Assembly: GCA_025175895.1 (NCBI GenBank) | Contig: CM046003.1 | Coordinates: 44,820,335-44,884,334 of the forward strand | Length of the DNA: 64,000 nt | Reading direction: 5' to 3' | Source of the DNA: Wurfbainia villosa | Lineage: Eukaryota > Streptophyta > Magnoliopsida > Zingiberales > Zingiberaceae | In this document: positions 9,703-20,868 of the stretch, piece after piece | How the letters are laid out: every line of letters begins with the position of its first letter | Position numbering within the stretch: position 1 is the stretch's first letter | Notes under the pieces: model-generated | What the model was told of the DNA's origin: nothing | Databases searched by the model: none | Seen by the model: only the letters and a program-made list of their open reading frames with translations | Program-made: the position numbers and the translations under genes

Positions 9703-9721
9703 AACACACCCTGGGTGTGTT
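9703..9721. repeat. Inverted repeat AACACACCC-T-GGGTGTGTT (D LTR)
   Basis: Nine-base arms with a one-base centre, followed by GCCGACACACCC. The same pair of blocks recurs twice in the D interior at 12540-12620. Confidence 0.8.
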
Positions 9722-9899
9722 AGCCGACACACCCACGTTTCATGCCCGCCATGCCCATGCCCTCCATTGGCATGGGCGTGTCGCCCTATTTCCTGACACA
9801 GGCATGCCCTTTCCTTTTTTTGCATACAACACGGCGAAACCTGGGATTTCTGCCTTAATTGAAGAGGATTTCTACCTTAATTGAAGACGAAGCCAAGGC

Positions 9900-9908
9900 T
9901 ATAAAAGG
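9900..9908 (+). promoter_or_regulatory. TATA box of the D 5' LTR
   Basis: TATAAAAGG, 464 bp into the LTR, followed by a leader. It is a plausible promoter of D; there is no direct evidence of the start site. Confidence 0.6.
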
Positions 9909-10834
9909 GGATATATTCTAACCCTAAAGGGGGGGGCGGCGGAATTCGAAGAAGGACGACAAAGCCAACGACGGAGGAAACACAAGTATGACGTTAAGGA
10001 TTGTAATTTCTTTCTCTGGCAATTCTTATTCAGCTATGGAGTAGTGTCTTATAATCTTAGGATGGGGGAGTAGCCCTTGACGATTTATGATGGTTGATTG
10101 AATCTCTTCTACTTGAATTATTGTTTGTTTTGATTTGGTTTTAGATTCTTATTGCTAAATCTAAGGAACCTTGGGGAAGTACCTAACAATGAACCCAAGT
10201 TCCCAAAAACTAGATCCAAACTAGGGATTAACTCCTACCAAGTATCGATAGCATATCTATGAGGGCTTGCGAGAATCATTGATAATTCCTTAGCTGATTA
10301 TGGTCCCGTGTGCAAACCTATTGTGAAAAGGAAATTTAGTCTCTAGAGGAACTCTTATGGACTTAATGAATCTATCAAATCCAATTTTTACCAAGTAATG
10401 GTAGTAAGACTAGGGAGGTTTGCGGGGGTCTCGTGACAGGTCCCCTTAGCTGATTATGATCACCTACGCTCGAATACTGTGACAGGGAAATTGAGTTTAA
10501 TAGGTACAATTGGCGTAGACCTCGAAAGGGGTCATTGATTTACCTTAGGACAGGTTCTATCAAAACAACTCTAAGGAGTAGGAGAGAACATAATCACCTT
10601 ATAAATCGTCGATGCGATGAAACCCATATCTTGAGATTCCCCTCAATTATTGACTTTTAGTTCATTCTTCTCATTTATTGTTCTTGACTGCTTAGTTTCT
10701 TTACTTAATTCACAAATTTAAAATGACTAGATAACTTGGTATCACGATCATACGGTAATTGACCCAATCCCTGTGGGATCGATATTTTTATTACTTGATG
10801 ACAACCGTGCACTTGCGGAAATCGACACATCAAG

Positions 10835-10856
10835 TTTTTTGTGCCGTTGCCGAGGA
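10835..10856 (+). other. Primer-binding site region of element D
   Basis: TTTTGTGCCGTTGCCGAGGA follows the LTR. It is a slightly mutated form of the TTTGGCGCCGTTGCCGGGG sequence that follows the 5' LTR in Athila-type elements. This supports the lineage call. Confidence 0.75.
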
Positions 10857-10922
10857 TTGACACTCAATATTGAATTGAGTGTGATTTAGTTAATCTAGAT
10901 TTCTGTTTCTATTTTTATTCTT

Positions 10923-12437
10923 TTGTCTATTCTGAATTCTTGTTTTGGAAGTTTCTCTTGTTGTTACATGCACAGATTTAACAGGGAAATTCTCGAAATC
11001 GATACTGAGATAGAGAGAATGTTCCTTGCTAGAAGACGACTCCAGCAACAACAGGAAGAAAATTTGAACTCTAACATGGCTGATCAGAACGAGAATAAAC
11101 CTTTAAGGGATTACACAGTGCCTAGTACAAGGGGATTAAGATCAAGTATTAGAAGACCTCCCATTGAAGCGAACAATTTTGAATTGAAACCGACTCTACT
11201 TTCCATGGTCCAACAACATCAATTTGGAGGAGCACCCACTGAAGATCCTAATCTGCACTTGGAATTATTTTTAGAATTTTGCGAGACTTTAAAACTGAAT
11301 GGAGCCTCAGCTGATGCTATTAGATTGTGCTTGTTTCCCTTCTCATTGCGGGACAAAGCTAGAGTGTGGTTACACTCTCTTCCAGCGGACTGCATAACTA
11401 TATGGGATCATCTAGAGCAAAGATTTCTAGACAAGTATTTTCCACCAAGCAAAACTGCAAGTCTTCGTCATCAAATCACTAATTTTGCACAGAAGGATGG
11501 AGAAACATTATTTGAATCTTGGGACAGATTTAAGGGATTACTATAGCAATGTCCTCATCATGGGCTGGAGAAATTGCTCATTGTCCATACTTTCTATAAT
11601 GGAATCTCGTATGCCACTAAAGTTTCTCTTGATTCTGCTGCAGGAGGAGATCTCATGAACAAAACGTTGGATGAAGCATTTGAGATCATCGAGAATGTGG
11701 CAATGAATTCTCACCAATGGGCTATAAAATGAGGGTATCCGATTAAAATGCCAGGTAAGTATGAGGTAAGTACTATCGATTTACTTAGTGCTAAAGTTGA
11801 TGTATTAACTCAAAAGCTCAAACATTTTAATGTATCAGCTGTAAACTCATCTAATGTCACTTGTGAGATTTGTGGTGTAACAGGACATATGGCCACAAAT
11901 TGCCAAATCCTACACGCACCATCATCGGGAGCAGGGGTTGAGCAAGTAGATGCGCTAAATAATTTTAATTAGAAGCCTAATTGTGGCAACCCTTATTCGA
12001 ACACGTACAATCCCGATTGGAGAAATCATCCCAACTTTTCGTATCAAGCCAACCAAAATTCTTCTAGACAGAACAATTTTGGAGCACCTTCGGGATTTCA
12101 ACCAGGGCCCAAGTCAAATTTAGAGAAGATGATGGAAAATTTTATCACATGCCAAGGGAAGATAAACGATGAATTTTGACAGCATGTTATAGAATCCAAT
12201 CAGCAACATCAAAATAATACCGAGGCGATTAAGAAATTGGGAAGAAAGGTTGATAATTTGACTAATCACACAAGAATGTTGGAGAATCAAATTTCTCAAA
12301 TTGCTACATCTAGGACGCCCGATAGATTTCCTGGAAATTCAGAAGTAAACCTAGCTGAACATTGTAATTCTATAAGTTTGAGAAGCGAAAGAATTTTAGA
12401 AGAAGACAAGAAAGCAGAACCACCTACCAGAGCTTAA
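10923..12437 (+). pseudogene. Gag of element D, with stops
   Basis: One frame (with ATGs at 10923 and 11076) carries an Athila-like Gag: TRGLRSSIRRPPIEANNFEL, then the capsid-like block with EDPNLHLELFLEF and LFPFSLRDKARVWLHSLP. It is closed by TAG at 11544, but the same frame continues with QCPHHGLEKL and FYNGISYA, then a CCHC-like knuckle CEICGVTGHMATNC at about 11863. In-frame stops also occur at about 11730, 11970, 12178 and 12435. The C-terminal part contains a coiled-coil-like segment, MLENQISQIA. It packages RNA in active relatives; here it is inactive. Confidence 0.85.
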
Positions 12438-12727
12438 CAAGCCCCACCCATGCTTAAGAACACGGGTGTGCCAGAGTTTGAAGAAGTGGCCAGCCCAGCA
12501 GCATGCCTGTGTTGAACGATTTTGAGATAGGCAGCCGACAACACACCCAGGGTGTGTTGTCCAACACACCTGTGGCGGGTGGTGCCCATAAGTGCACCCA
12601 GGGTGTGTCAGCCGACACACCCGTGATGGGTCGCTCCAGCAGCCAACACGACACAGTCGAGCCAGAAGACACAGCCATATGGCACAAAGAGCCAAGAACA
12701 TATAAGCCTCCGATCCCATTCCCTTAG
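12438..12727 (+). other. Gag-pol junction of D with repeated ACACACCC palindromes
   Basis: The reading frame changes between gag (ending 12437) and pol (open from about 12728). The stretch holds AACACACCC-A-GGGTGTGTT at 12540-12558, GCACCCAGGGTGTGTC at 12594-12609, and GACACACCC next to them. It resembles the LTR block at 9703-9740. ORFs on both strands here come from the palindromic sequence and are not called genes. Confidence 0.6.
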
Positions 12728-14369
12728 AGGCTGATTAAGGAGAAATTGGATGAAAAAATTGGTAAGTTCCTTGAGTTAATTAGAAAGATTTATATTAATA
12801 TACCTTTTATAGAAGCTCTTCAACAAATGCCTACGTACTCTAAGTTCTTGAAGGATATTTTAACCAATAAAAGAAAAGTTGAGGAGCATGTAACAGTGGC
12901 TCTTACCGAAGAATGCAACACTTTAATTGAAAACATGGTATCTCCCAAGCTAAATGATCCAGGTAGTTTTTCTATCCCTTGCATAATTAATGACTCTAAT
13001 TTTGATAAGGCTTTTTGTGATCTAGGCGCTAGTGTCAATCTGATTCCTCTTTCCATATGCAAGAAATTAGATTTGGGAGAAATGAAACTAACAACTATGG
13101 CCTTGCAGTTAGCCGATCGCTCCATTAGATATCCTTTGGGAATCTTAGAAGATGTACCTATGAAGGTGGGAAACTTTAGTATTCCCGCTGATTTCGTAGT
13201 GCTTGACATGGAAGAAGACCCATGTATTCCACTCATTTTAGGGAGACCTTTCTTGGCTACTGCAGGGACGATGATAGACGTCAAGAACCACAAACTTTCA
13301 CTTGTATTTGGAAATGATAAGATTGAATTCGACCTTTCAAAAGCTATTAAACAACCTTCTGATTTTGATGTTTGTTGCAGGATTGATAATTTCCAGTCAA
13401 TTGCGCTAAAAGGAGCACAAGAACAAACTTATCTTGATAGGCTCGAAAGGGATTTCGAGGATGAAGAGTCGGAGATTGTCGACCTTGACCTACCACCACA
13501 GGTAGAACTTAAGTCTCTTCCATCGATGCTCAGGGATGAATTTCTTGGCGAAAACTCTACTTATCCTGTGATCATTGACGCTAATCTGAGCGATGTAGAG
13601 ACTGAGAAACTGATCGAGGTGCTGAAAACACATAAGAACGTCATTGGATACAAGATTGATGATATAAAGGGAATTAGTCCATCGGTTTGCATGCATAGAA
13701 TTCTACTCGAAGATAACTATAAACCTTCAATAGAACATCAAGAAGGCTGAACCCGACCATGAAAGAGGTGGTCAAGAAAGAGGTCCTGAAATTACTAGAT
13801 GCAGGAATTATCTATCCTATATCGATAGCGAATGGGTAAGTCCTATCCATGTGGTGCCTAAGAAAGGGGGGATAACCGTGATAAAAAATGCTACGAATGA
13901 GTTAATCCCCACGAGAGCAGTCACCTGGTGGATAATGTGTATTGATTATAGAAAATTGAACAAGGAAACTAGAAAGGACCACTTTCCTATCCCATTTATT
14001 GACCAAATGTTAGATCGGTTGGCAAAACATTCACATTTCTATTACCTAGATGGATACTCTGGTTTCTATCAAATCCCCATCTATCCTAATGACCAAGAGA
14101 AAACAACTTTTACTTGCCCATATGGTACTTTTGCTTTCAGGAGAATGCCTTTTGGACTTTTCAATGCACCAGTCACTTTTCAGAGATGCATGACTTCAAT
14201 TTTTTCCGATATGATCGAGAATATAATGGAAGTATTCATGGATGATTTTTCTGTATATGGTGAAAATTTTGATATGTGCTTATCTAATTTGGTCAAGGTT
14301 TTACAGAGATGTGAGGAAATGAATTTAATGCTTAATTGGGAGAAGTGCCACTTCATGGTGCAAGAAGGC
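12728..14369 (+). pseudogene. Protease and first part of reverse transcriptase of element D
   Basis: The open frame 12746-13750 holds a retropepsin-like protease: FCDLGASVNLIPLSI (active-site Asp in D-L-G-A-S), then IPLILGRPFLATAGTMIDV. After a stop at 13748 the frame shifts, and RT follows: TMKEVVKKEVLKLLDAGIIY, then WVSPIHVVPKKGG, MCIDYRKLNKETRKDHFPIP, FYYLDGYSGFYQIPI, FAFRRMPFGLFNAP and the catalytic FMDDFSVYG. The RT stops at VQEG (14369), exactly where element E is inserted, and resumes at 16412. At least one frameshift lies near 13830. Confidence 0.88.
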
Positions 14370-15297
14370 TGTTGGAATGTATACTAAAAGCCTAGCTCTT
14401 TTTGTATGAACATTTTATTTTGAAATAAGAATCACATGATCATTGTTTGCACTTTATATATTTATTATATGTGTGCATATTGTCTAATATTTTACATTGT
14501 AGATAACATGGTGTTTGGTGTGGCACAGAAGATCATGTTATCAGTTCCTTGTAAAATATAAGTAGAGGCTCACAACCAAGATGGTTTTGGACAAACCATT
14601 GGCATGGTTGTAGTGTAGCTTGGTATTATTTTGTCTTGAACATAGAGTTACACTGGTACACTTAGGTGTATTGAGCAGGACCGACATAGAGGTGATTCAA
14701 TTTAGTACTGACTACATAATTGAATCGGACCTCGGATATTATGTTGTACATGCTCTTAATCCCGATATAATAACGGGCACATGTACTTAGTATTTATTTC
14801 TTTGATTTACCAGTGGGTGAGATTTAGATGGATTAAATCAATATGCCCGGTAAGTTGGGAAATAATATTATTTACATGGTGTGCCGTTGATTATAGGAGG
14901 AAACCGTGTCCTATATATTAGGTTGATGATGTCCCCTTGAGGAGCTCATAAAGTTCATCATGTAAACCCAGCTGGTTGACTTAGTCAACGTGATGATAAG
15001 GTTGAGTGGTACTACTCGAGGAATTAGATGTTAATTAATTGATGGTCAGTAAATCAATTAATTGATGGACATTCGATATCTTAAACACGGGGAGATTAAT
15101 GTACGAATAATATATGGAGCCCATATTAATTTATGGGGGTTGGTGAGGTAGTTCAATGATGATCCTCTAGTGGAATAGAACATCATTGATGGATCAAGTT
15201 TGTGTGGTTCCGATCCATCGGGTGGCCAAGACCCAACTCCTCCTTATGGTCCCTATTGTAGCCTAATATAATCCTTGTGAACAGATGGTTAGGATGA

Positions 15298-15560
15298 AAC
15301 CCTAGAATCGATGGTTGAGATTAAATCCCTAGATCCGACGGTTGGGATAAAACCCTAGATCCGATGGTTGGGATGAAATCCTAGATCCGACGGTTGGGAT
15401 GAAATCCTAGATCCGACGGTTGAGATGAAACCCTAGATCCGACGGTTGGGATAAAACCCTAGATCCGATGGTGGAGGTTAAATCCCTAGATCCGATAGTG
15501 GAGGTTAAATCCCTAGATCCGATAGTGGAGGTTAAATCCCTAGATCCGACGGTGGAGATT
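15298..15560. repeat. 26-27-bp minisatellite, ten units (E)
   Basis: CCCTAGATCCGACGGTTGAG and variants repeat with landmarks at 15303, 15330, 15356, 15382, 15408, 15434, 15460, 15487, 15514 and 15541. The first steps are 26-27 bp and the last are 27 bp. The array stops about 25 bp before the TATA box. A frame on the minus strand (15407-15613) is produced by the repeat. Confidence 0.93.
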
Positions 15561-15582
15561 AAAGGAGTCCTAAGCCCAACTC

Positions 15583-15591
15583 TATAAAAGG
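15583..15591 (+). promoter_or_regulatory. TATA box of solo LTR E
   Basis: TATAAAAGG directly downstream of the minisatellite. The solo LTR could still drive transcription into the D remnant, which is inference. Confidence 0.6.
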
Positions 15592-16411
15592 AAAGCTTAG
15601 GGTTGGGCGGCAAGTATCAATTTGAATTGGGATTAGGGTTTGGAGCAAAAGGTGGGCGGCTAGGGTTTGGAGCAAAAGTGGGCGACAACCATCTTCCATC
15701 AATTGTTGCCGGCGCCCACTTCCTTCAATCAACACTTGGCCGGCGCCCATCCTAGAGGCCTCTCCCCTCTTCCTTGGCTGGCGGTTCTCCTTCCATAGGT
15801 GGCCGACATTCATCTTCCTCCCTTCATCCAAGAGTGGCCGGCGGCAACACTTCTTGAAGTTGACCGGCGCATCATCCAATTGTTCCTTGGCCGGCGGTTG
15901 CACCAAATTCTCTAATTTGGTGGCCGGTTCTAGATAGGAAGGTATTTGTTATTTCTTCTCTTTGTTTACAGCGGACAAGGTGGAGAAGAAAGTGATCTAG
16001 AAGGCTTCTACTCGTGGAGGATCTTCGTCCACACGTTGTCCACGAGAAGGATAGGACATACGGTAGAAGATCGTGAGGTATAAAGTTATTTTAACTTTAT
16101 TTACAGATCTGAGCTTGTTCTTTTATGTTTTGATTATGCATGTGTAAATTAGTAAATATATTGTATAATCATGGACCCCGAAGACAAACACAAAAATCGG
16201 TGATCCATCCGTCGTCTCTTCCGCGGCTAACCAACTAGAAGAGTTGAGTTGCTTGAACAACTAGTTTGTTTAAGCGATCACTCAAGTTGTTAGCACGACG
16301 ACGAAATGGTTGTGCTAAGGAAGCTCATCCCATCCGGATTAATTCTTTCATTAGTGAAAATTTTAATCCGGGGACATGGGAGCCAATGAGCCTCCGAAGC
16401 AACTTCTCGCA

Positions 16412-17314
16412 GAAGGCATAGTGCTTGGGCACCTAGTTTCATAGCGTGGTATCAAGGTGGACATTGCTAAAACTGAAGTGATCAAGAAGTTGCCTTCTCC
16501 AACCGATGTTAAGCGAGTGCGTAGTTTTCTGGGACATGCGGGGTTTTATCGGCGGTTCATCAAGGACTTTTCAAAAATCTCAAAGCCATTGACTAATTTG
16601 CTTGCTAAGGATGCCGAGTTTCATTTTGATAATTCTTGTCTTGATGTGTTTTTCAGATTAAAAGAAGCATTGACAACCGCCCCAATAATGCAACCTTCAG
16701 ATTGGAGTCTTCCTTTTGAAATTATGTGTGATGCAAGTGATTTCGCTGTAGGTGCAATATTGGGACAAAGGAAGGACCGCAAGGTGTATGCAATTTACTA
16801 CGCCAGTAAAACATTGGATGAAGCACAAGTGAATTATGCTACTATGGAGAAGGAACTCTTGGCTATAGTCTTCGCCTTTGACAAGTTCAGATCTTATATA
16901 ATTGGGTCTAAGTGATAGTTTACACAGATCATGCAACCATAAGATACTTGTTGAGCAAAAAGAAATCCAAGCCAAGACTCATCCGGTGGATACTTCTTCT
17001 GCAAGAGTTTGATCTGGAAATTCGATACAAACAAGGAATGGAGAATGTAGTTGCAGATCATCTATCGAGACTACACCAAGAAACAAATGCAAAAAGTGAT
17101 GATGATCTTGCTATTAATGATTTCTTTCCGGATGAGCAGCTACTAGCTGTCAAGAAAATCAAGGCTCCGTGGTACGCTGATTTTGCCAATTACCTAGCTT
17201 GCGGGATAATACCTTCTCATATGACTTATCATCAGAGGAAGAAGTTTTTCGCGGATGTAAAGCAATATGTGTGGGATGAGCCATTCTTGTTCAAGCAAGG
17301 AGCAGATGCTATTT
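16412..17314 (+). pseudogene. End of RT and RNase H of element D
   Basis: RT resumes with EGIVLGH, a stop, then GIKVDIAKTEVIKKLP and RSFLGHAGFYRRFIKDFSKI. RNase H follows: MCDASDFAVGAILGQR, then YASKTLDEAQVNYATMEKEL. A one-base loss near 16914 breaks the frame (SK then stop; the other frame gives VIVYTDHATIRYLLSKK). The rest runs to RYKQGMENVVADHLSRL and a post-RNase H linker. The coding ends at 17314, where the 3' LTR of F begins. The integrase core expected next is missing. Confidence 0.88.
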
Positions 17315-18154
17315 TGAAGGTAGGAAACTTCGCTTCCCACTTCAACTCGGTCGCTTGTTCATGACGATCCCTTCTACGTCCCCAGATAAAATAAATTTAT
17401 CCTTAACAAGAGGGATTACCCAAGCTACCGTTTCATCATCGTGCTATTCGATTAGAGTAGTCACTTGAACAAACTTGTTGTTCAAGCCACCAACCTCTAT
17501 TCTACGAATAGCCACGGAATAGACGATGTACGGATCGCCGGCTTTTGTGTTTGTATTCGGGCTCCAAGTTAATTTAGTCATTAAACAAAGCATACAACAT
17601 GCATATAATTGAAAAACAATCATAGACAAAACATAAAGGAATATAAATCAACGTTTATACCTCTCGATCTTCTATTGTATGTCCTTCCTCCTTTTGGACG
17701 TCATGTGGGCGATGGTCTTCCAAAAGTCGAAGCCTCCTAGATCACTAATCTTCCTTCCTTGCTCGCTCTGAACAAGAGGAAGTATAGAAACAAAAACTCT
17801 TCTCCTTCCTTTAGCCAACCACCAAGCACCAACCTTGATGCTTGCCGCCGGCCAACAAGAAGAAGAGATAGGGAAGTGGGTGCCGACCAAGAGCTTCAAG
17901 GGAAGACCCTAAGCTTTGTTTCCACCGGCCAAGGAGAAGAGAAGGAGGAGGTTTGGACGCCGGCAAAGGGAGAGGAGAAGATTATGGGCGCCGACCACCT
18001 AAGGAAGAAGAGAAGAAAGGAAAACTTTTCCTTAATTGTGGCCGCCCAAACCAAACTCCAAAAACCCTAGCCTCCTTTTGTTTCTTGCCGCCCAAGACAA
18101 AAGAAACAAAACCCTAACTTCTCTAATTCTACTTCACGCCAAGCCTTAAGCCTA

Positions 18155-18162
18155 TATTTATA
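18155..18162 (-). promoter_or_regulatory. TATA box of the F 3' LTR
   Basis: TATAAATA on the minus strand, just downstream of the minisatellite, in the same relative place as in E. Confidence 0.55.
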
Positions 18163-18189
18163 GAGTTAGGCTTAAGCCTTCTTTTAATC

Positions 18190-18320
18190 TCCACCGTTGG
18201 TTCTAGAGATTTAATCTCAACCGTCGGATCTAGAGATTTAATCTCAACCGTCGGATCTAGAGATTTAATCTCCACCGTCGGATCTAGAGTTTTGTTTTCA
18301 TCCATTGGATCTAGGCTTCA
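18190..18320. repeat. 27-bp minisatellite, five units (F)
   Basis: TCTAGAGATTTAATCTCAAC and variants with landmarks at 18202, 18229, 18256, 18283 and 18310, all 27 bp apart. It is the reverse complement of the E repeat. E has twice as many units. Confidence 0.92.
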
Positions 18321-19216
18321 TGAGGTTTTAATAGGCTACAATAGGGACCATGAGGAGGAGTTGGATCTTGGCCACCCAATGGATCAAGCCCACATAAAGT
18401 CCGATCCATTAATGACAATCCAGTCCACTAGAGGATTATCATTGATCTACCTCACCAACCCCCATAAGTTAATATGAGCTCCATATATTATTTGTACATT
18501 TTTCTCTCTGTGTTTAAGATCTCGAATGTCCGTTGATTAATTAATTTACTGATAATTAATTAATCAACATCTAACTCCATGAGTAGTACCACTCAACCTT
18601 TTCATCATGCCGGACCAAGTCCACCTTCAGGGTTTACATGATGAACCTTATGAGCTCCTCAAAGGGACATCATCATCCTAATATATAGGACTCAGTTTCC
18701 TCCTATAATCAACGGCACACCATATAAATAATATCTTTTCGCAACTTACCGAGCCTATCGATTTAATCTATAAATTTCGCCCATTGGTAAATCAAAGAAA
18801 TGAATACTAAGTATATGTGTCCGTTATTATATCGGGATTAAGAGCATGTACAATAAATATCTGAGGTCCGATTCGATTATGTAGTCAGCAATAAATCGAA
18901 TCACCTCTAAGTCGGTCCTGCTCAATACACACAAAGTGTACTAATGTGATTCTATGGTCAAGACAAACCAATACCAAATCACACTACAACCATACCAATG
19001 GTTTGTCCAAAGCCATCTAGGTTGTGAGCCTTTACTTATACTCTACAAGGAGCTGGTAACATGATCTACTGTGTTACACTACACACTATGTTATCTACAA
19101 TGTAATGTATTAGACAATATGCATAATCACAAATATGCAAACAATGATCATGTGATTCTTATTTCAAAATAAAGATATTCATACAAAAGATAGACTTTTC
19201 AGTATACATCCCGACA

Positions 19217-19232
19217 ATCTCCCACTTATACT
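19217..19232 (-). other. Polypurine tract of element F
   Basis: On the minus strand GTATAAGTGGGAGATT directly precedes the LTR start TGTCGGG. This AAGTGGGAG form is common in this Copia group. Confidence 0.85.
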
Positions 19233-19249
19233 AAAAGACTATGCTGTCC

Positions 19250-20868
19250 TTAAACTGCCATACATCTGATTCTCATTCTCTCCACATGCCTATCAAAAGC
19301 TCTCGCTGGAAGGGCCTTAGTGAAAGGATCTGCCAGGTTATCCTCCGATGCAATCTTGGCCACAACAACTTCTCCTCTCTTTACGATTTCTCATATCATG
19401 TGGTACTTGTGCTCTATGTGTTTATTTGCCTTATGGGCTCGTGGTTCCTTCGAGTTTGCAACTGCACCACATTATCACAATAAATTATGATAGTTCTAGG
19501 CAAACCAGGAATCACATCCAAGTCCATCAAGAAGTTCCTGAGCCATACAGCTTCTTTGGCCGCCTCAGAGGCTGCCACATACTCAGCTTCCATGGTGGAG
19601 TCCGCCACGCATTTCTGCTTGACACTCCTCCATACAATGGCTCCACCTCCCAAAGTAAACACAAAACCTAAGGTAGACTTACTGTTATCCCTATCTGATT
19701 GGAAGTCGAAATCTATATAACCCACAGGGAGTAATTGGTCTGCTTGGTAAACTAGTATATAATCCCTAGTCCTTCTCAGGTACTTCAATATATGCTTTAC
19801 CGCATTCCAATGTCCCTGTCCTAGATTACTCTGATATCTGCTAACCATGCCGAAGGAAAAGCAGATATCCAGTCTCGTACATAGTATAACATACATGAGG
19901 CTTTCTACTGCTGAAGCATAAGGAACCACCTTCATGTCCTCTATCTCCTCAGATGTTCTAGGACACATCTCCTTAGATAAAGGAACTCCATGCCTGAAAG
20001 GTAGAAAACCTTTCTTGGAGTTCTGCATGCTAAAATGATCCATAATGGTGTCTATGTATGAAGCTTGAGATAAGCACAACATCCTTTTCCTGCGATCCCT
20101 TATAACCTTGATCCCAAGGATGTGTCCCACTTCTTCCAAGTCCTTTATATCAAACTGTTTGGACAACCATACCCTTACGTCCGATAACACCTTGATATTG
20201 TTGCCAATTAACAAAATATCATCTACGTTTAGTACAAGAAATACCACTACGTTTCCGTCACATCTCTTGTATACACAAGACTCATCCGGACTTTGAATGA
20301 ATTTATAAGACTGGATTACCTTATCAAATCGGATGTTCCAAGACCTCGAAGCTTGCTTCAATCCATAAATGGACCGATTAAGCTTACACACAAGATGCTC
20401 TTTGCCCTTTGTAATGAATCCTTCTGGTTGCTTCATATAGATGTTTTCCTCAAGACTTCCATTAAGGAAAGCTGTCTTGACATCCATCTGCCATACCTCA
20501 TAATCCATATGAGCAGCAATGCATAAGAGAATCCGGATAGACTTAAGCATGGCTACCGGTAAAAAAGTCTCCTCATAATCGATACCCTCTTTCTAAGTAT
20601 ACCCTTTTACAACAAGCCTTTCTTTGAAGGTCTCAACCTTCCTATCTATTCCTCTCTTTCTTTTGTAGATCCACTTGCATCCAATGGTTATTACACCATT
20701 GGGTGGTTCTACTAGCTCCCAGACCTGATTTGAATCCATAGATTCAATCTCAATATTCATTGCACTTTGCCAAGATACCGCATCTTTATCTTGGATTGCC
20801 TCGTCATATGTCCAGGGATCAGGTTCATGTTTGCCAGGGACCAAATCAGAAGATTCTTCCAAGAACAT
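19250..20868 (-). pseudogene. Reverse transcriptase and RNase H of element F
   Basis: The RT starts near 20868 with MFLEESSDLVPGKHEPDPW, then WELVEPPNGVITIGCKWIYK. After a stop at about 20593 it continues with EGIDYEETFLPVAMLKSIRI, QMDVKTAFLNGSLEENIYM and SIYGLKQASRSWNIRFD. The catalytic motif is NVDDILLIGN, keeping both Asp but with Asn where Tyr is usual. RNase H has STMEAEYVAASEAAKEAVWL. A frameshift near 19420 separates the last part, ASEDNLADPFTKALPARAF, which ends in TAA at 19252-19250. Function: copying the element RNA to DNA in the virus-like particle. This copy has at least one stop and one frameshift. Confidence 0.92.

Larger units (their letters stand above)
9437..10832 (+). repeat. 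5' LTR of element D
   Basis: It begins TGATGTGTG and ends GACACATCA, with a 7-bp terminal inverted repeat TGATGTG / CACATCA. A TATA box lies at 9900. A 19-bp interrupted palindrome, AACACACCCTGGGTGTGTT, lies at 9703-9721. A G7 run precedes a GC-rich leader near 9928. Confidence 0.88.
14370..16411 (+). mobile_element. Element E: solo Copia LTR inserted in the RT of D
   Basis: The 2.04-kb block starts TGTTGGAATGTATAC and ends CTCGCA, with no primer site, gag or pol. GAAGGC occurs at both junctions (14364-14369 and 16412-16417), giving a 5-6-bp duplication. Removing E joins VQEG to IVLGH of RT, matching the family order. E is related to the LTR of F in opposite orientation (shared blocks include GGTGTGCCGTTGATTATAGG and the 26/27-bp repeat). 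Solo LTRs form by recombination between the two LTRs of an element. Confidence 0.9.
9437..17314 (+). mobile_element. Element D: Athila-type Ty3 (gypsy) retrotransposon, truncated
   Basis: The 5' LTR, primer site, gag, protease, RT and RNase H are in normal order. A solo LTR (E) splits RT. The integrase and 3' LTR are absent because F and a deletion follow. The Gag, the DLGAS protease and the primer site resemble the Athila/Tat group. Many stops and at least three frameshifts show it is dead. Confidence 0.88.
17315..19216 (-). repeat. 3' LTR of element F
   Basis: On the minus strand it starts TGTCGGGATGTATACTG at 19216 and ends CCTACCTTCA at 17315. It holds a 27-bp minisatellite (18190-18320) and a TATA-like TATAAATA (18155-18162, minus). 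Frames such as 17759-18070 fall in its GC-rich transcribed part and lack domains. It is related to E but clearly a different subfamily, with different ends. Confidence 0.9.

Noticed and set aside
15559..15906. Frames in the LTRs of E, F and G (15559-15906, 17759-18070, 44437-44853, 51708-52103)
   Set aside because: They lie in the GC-rich transcribed part of LTRs and show GGCCGGCG-like repeats rather than protein domains.
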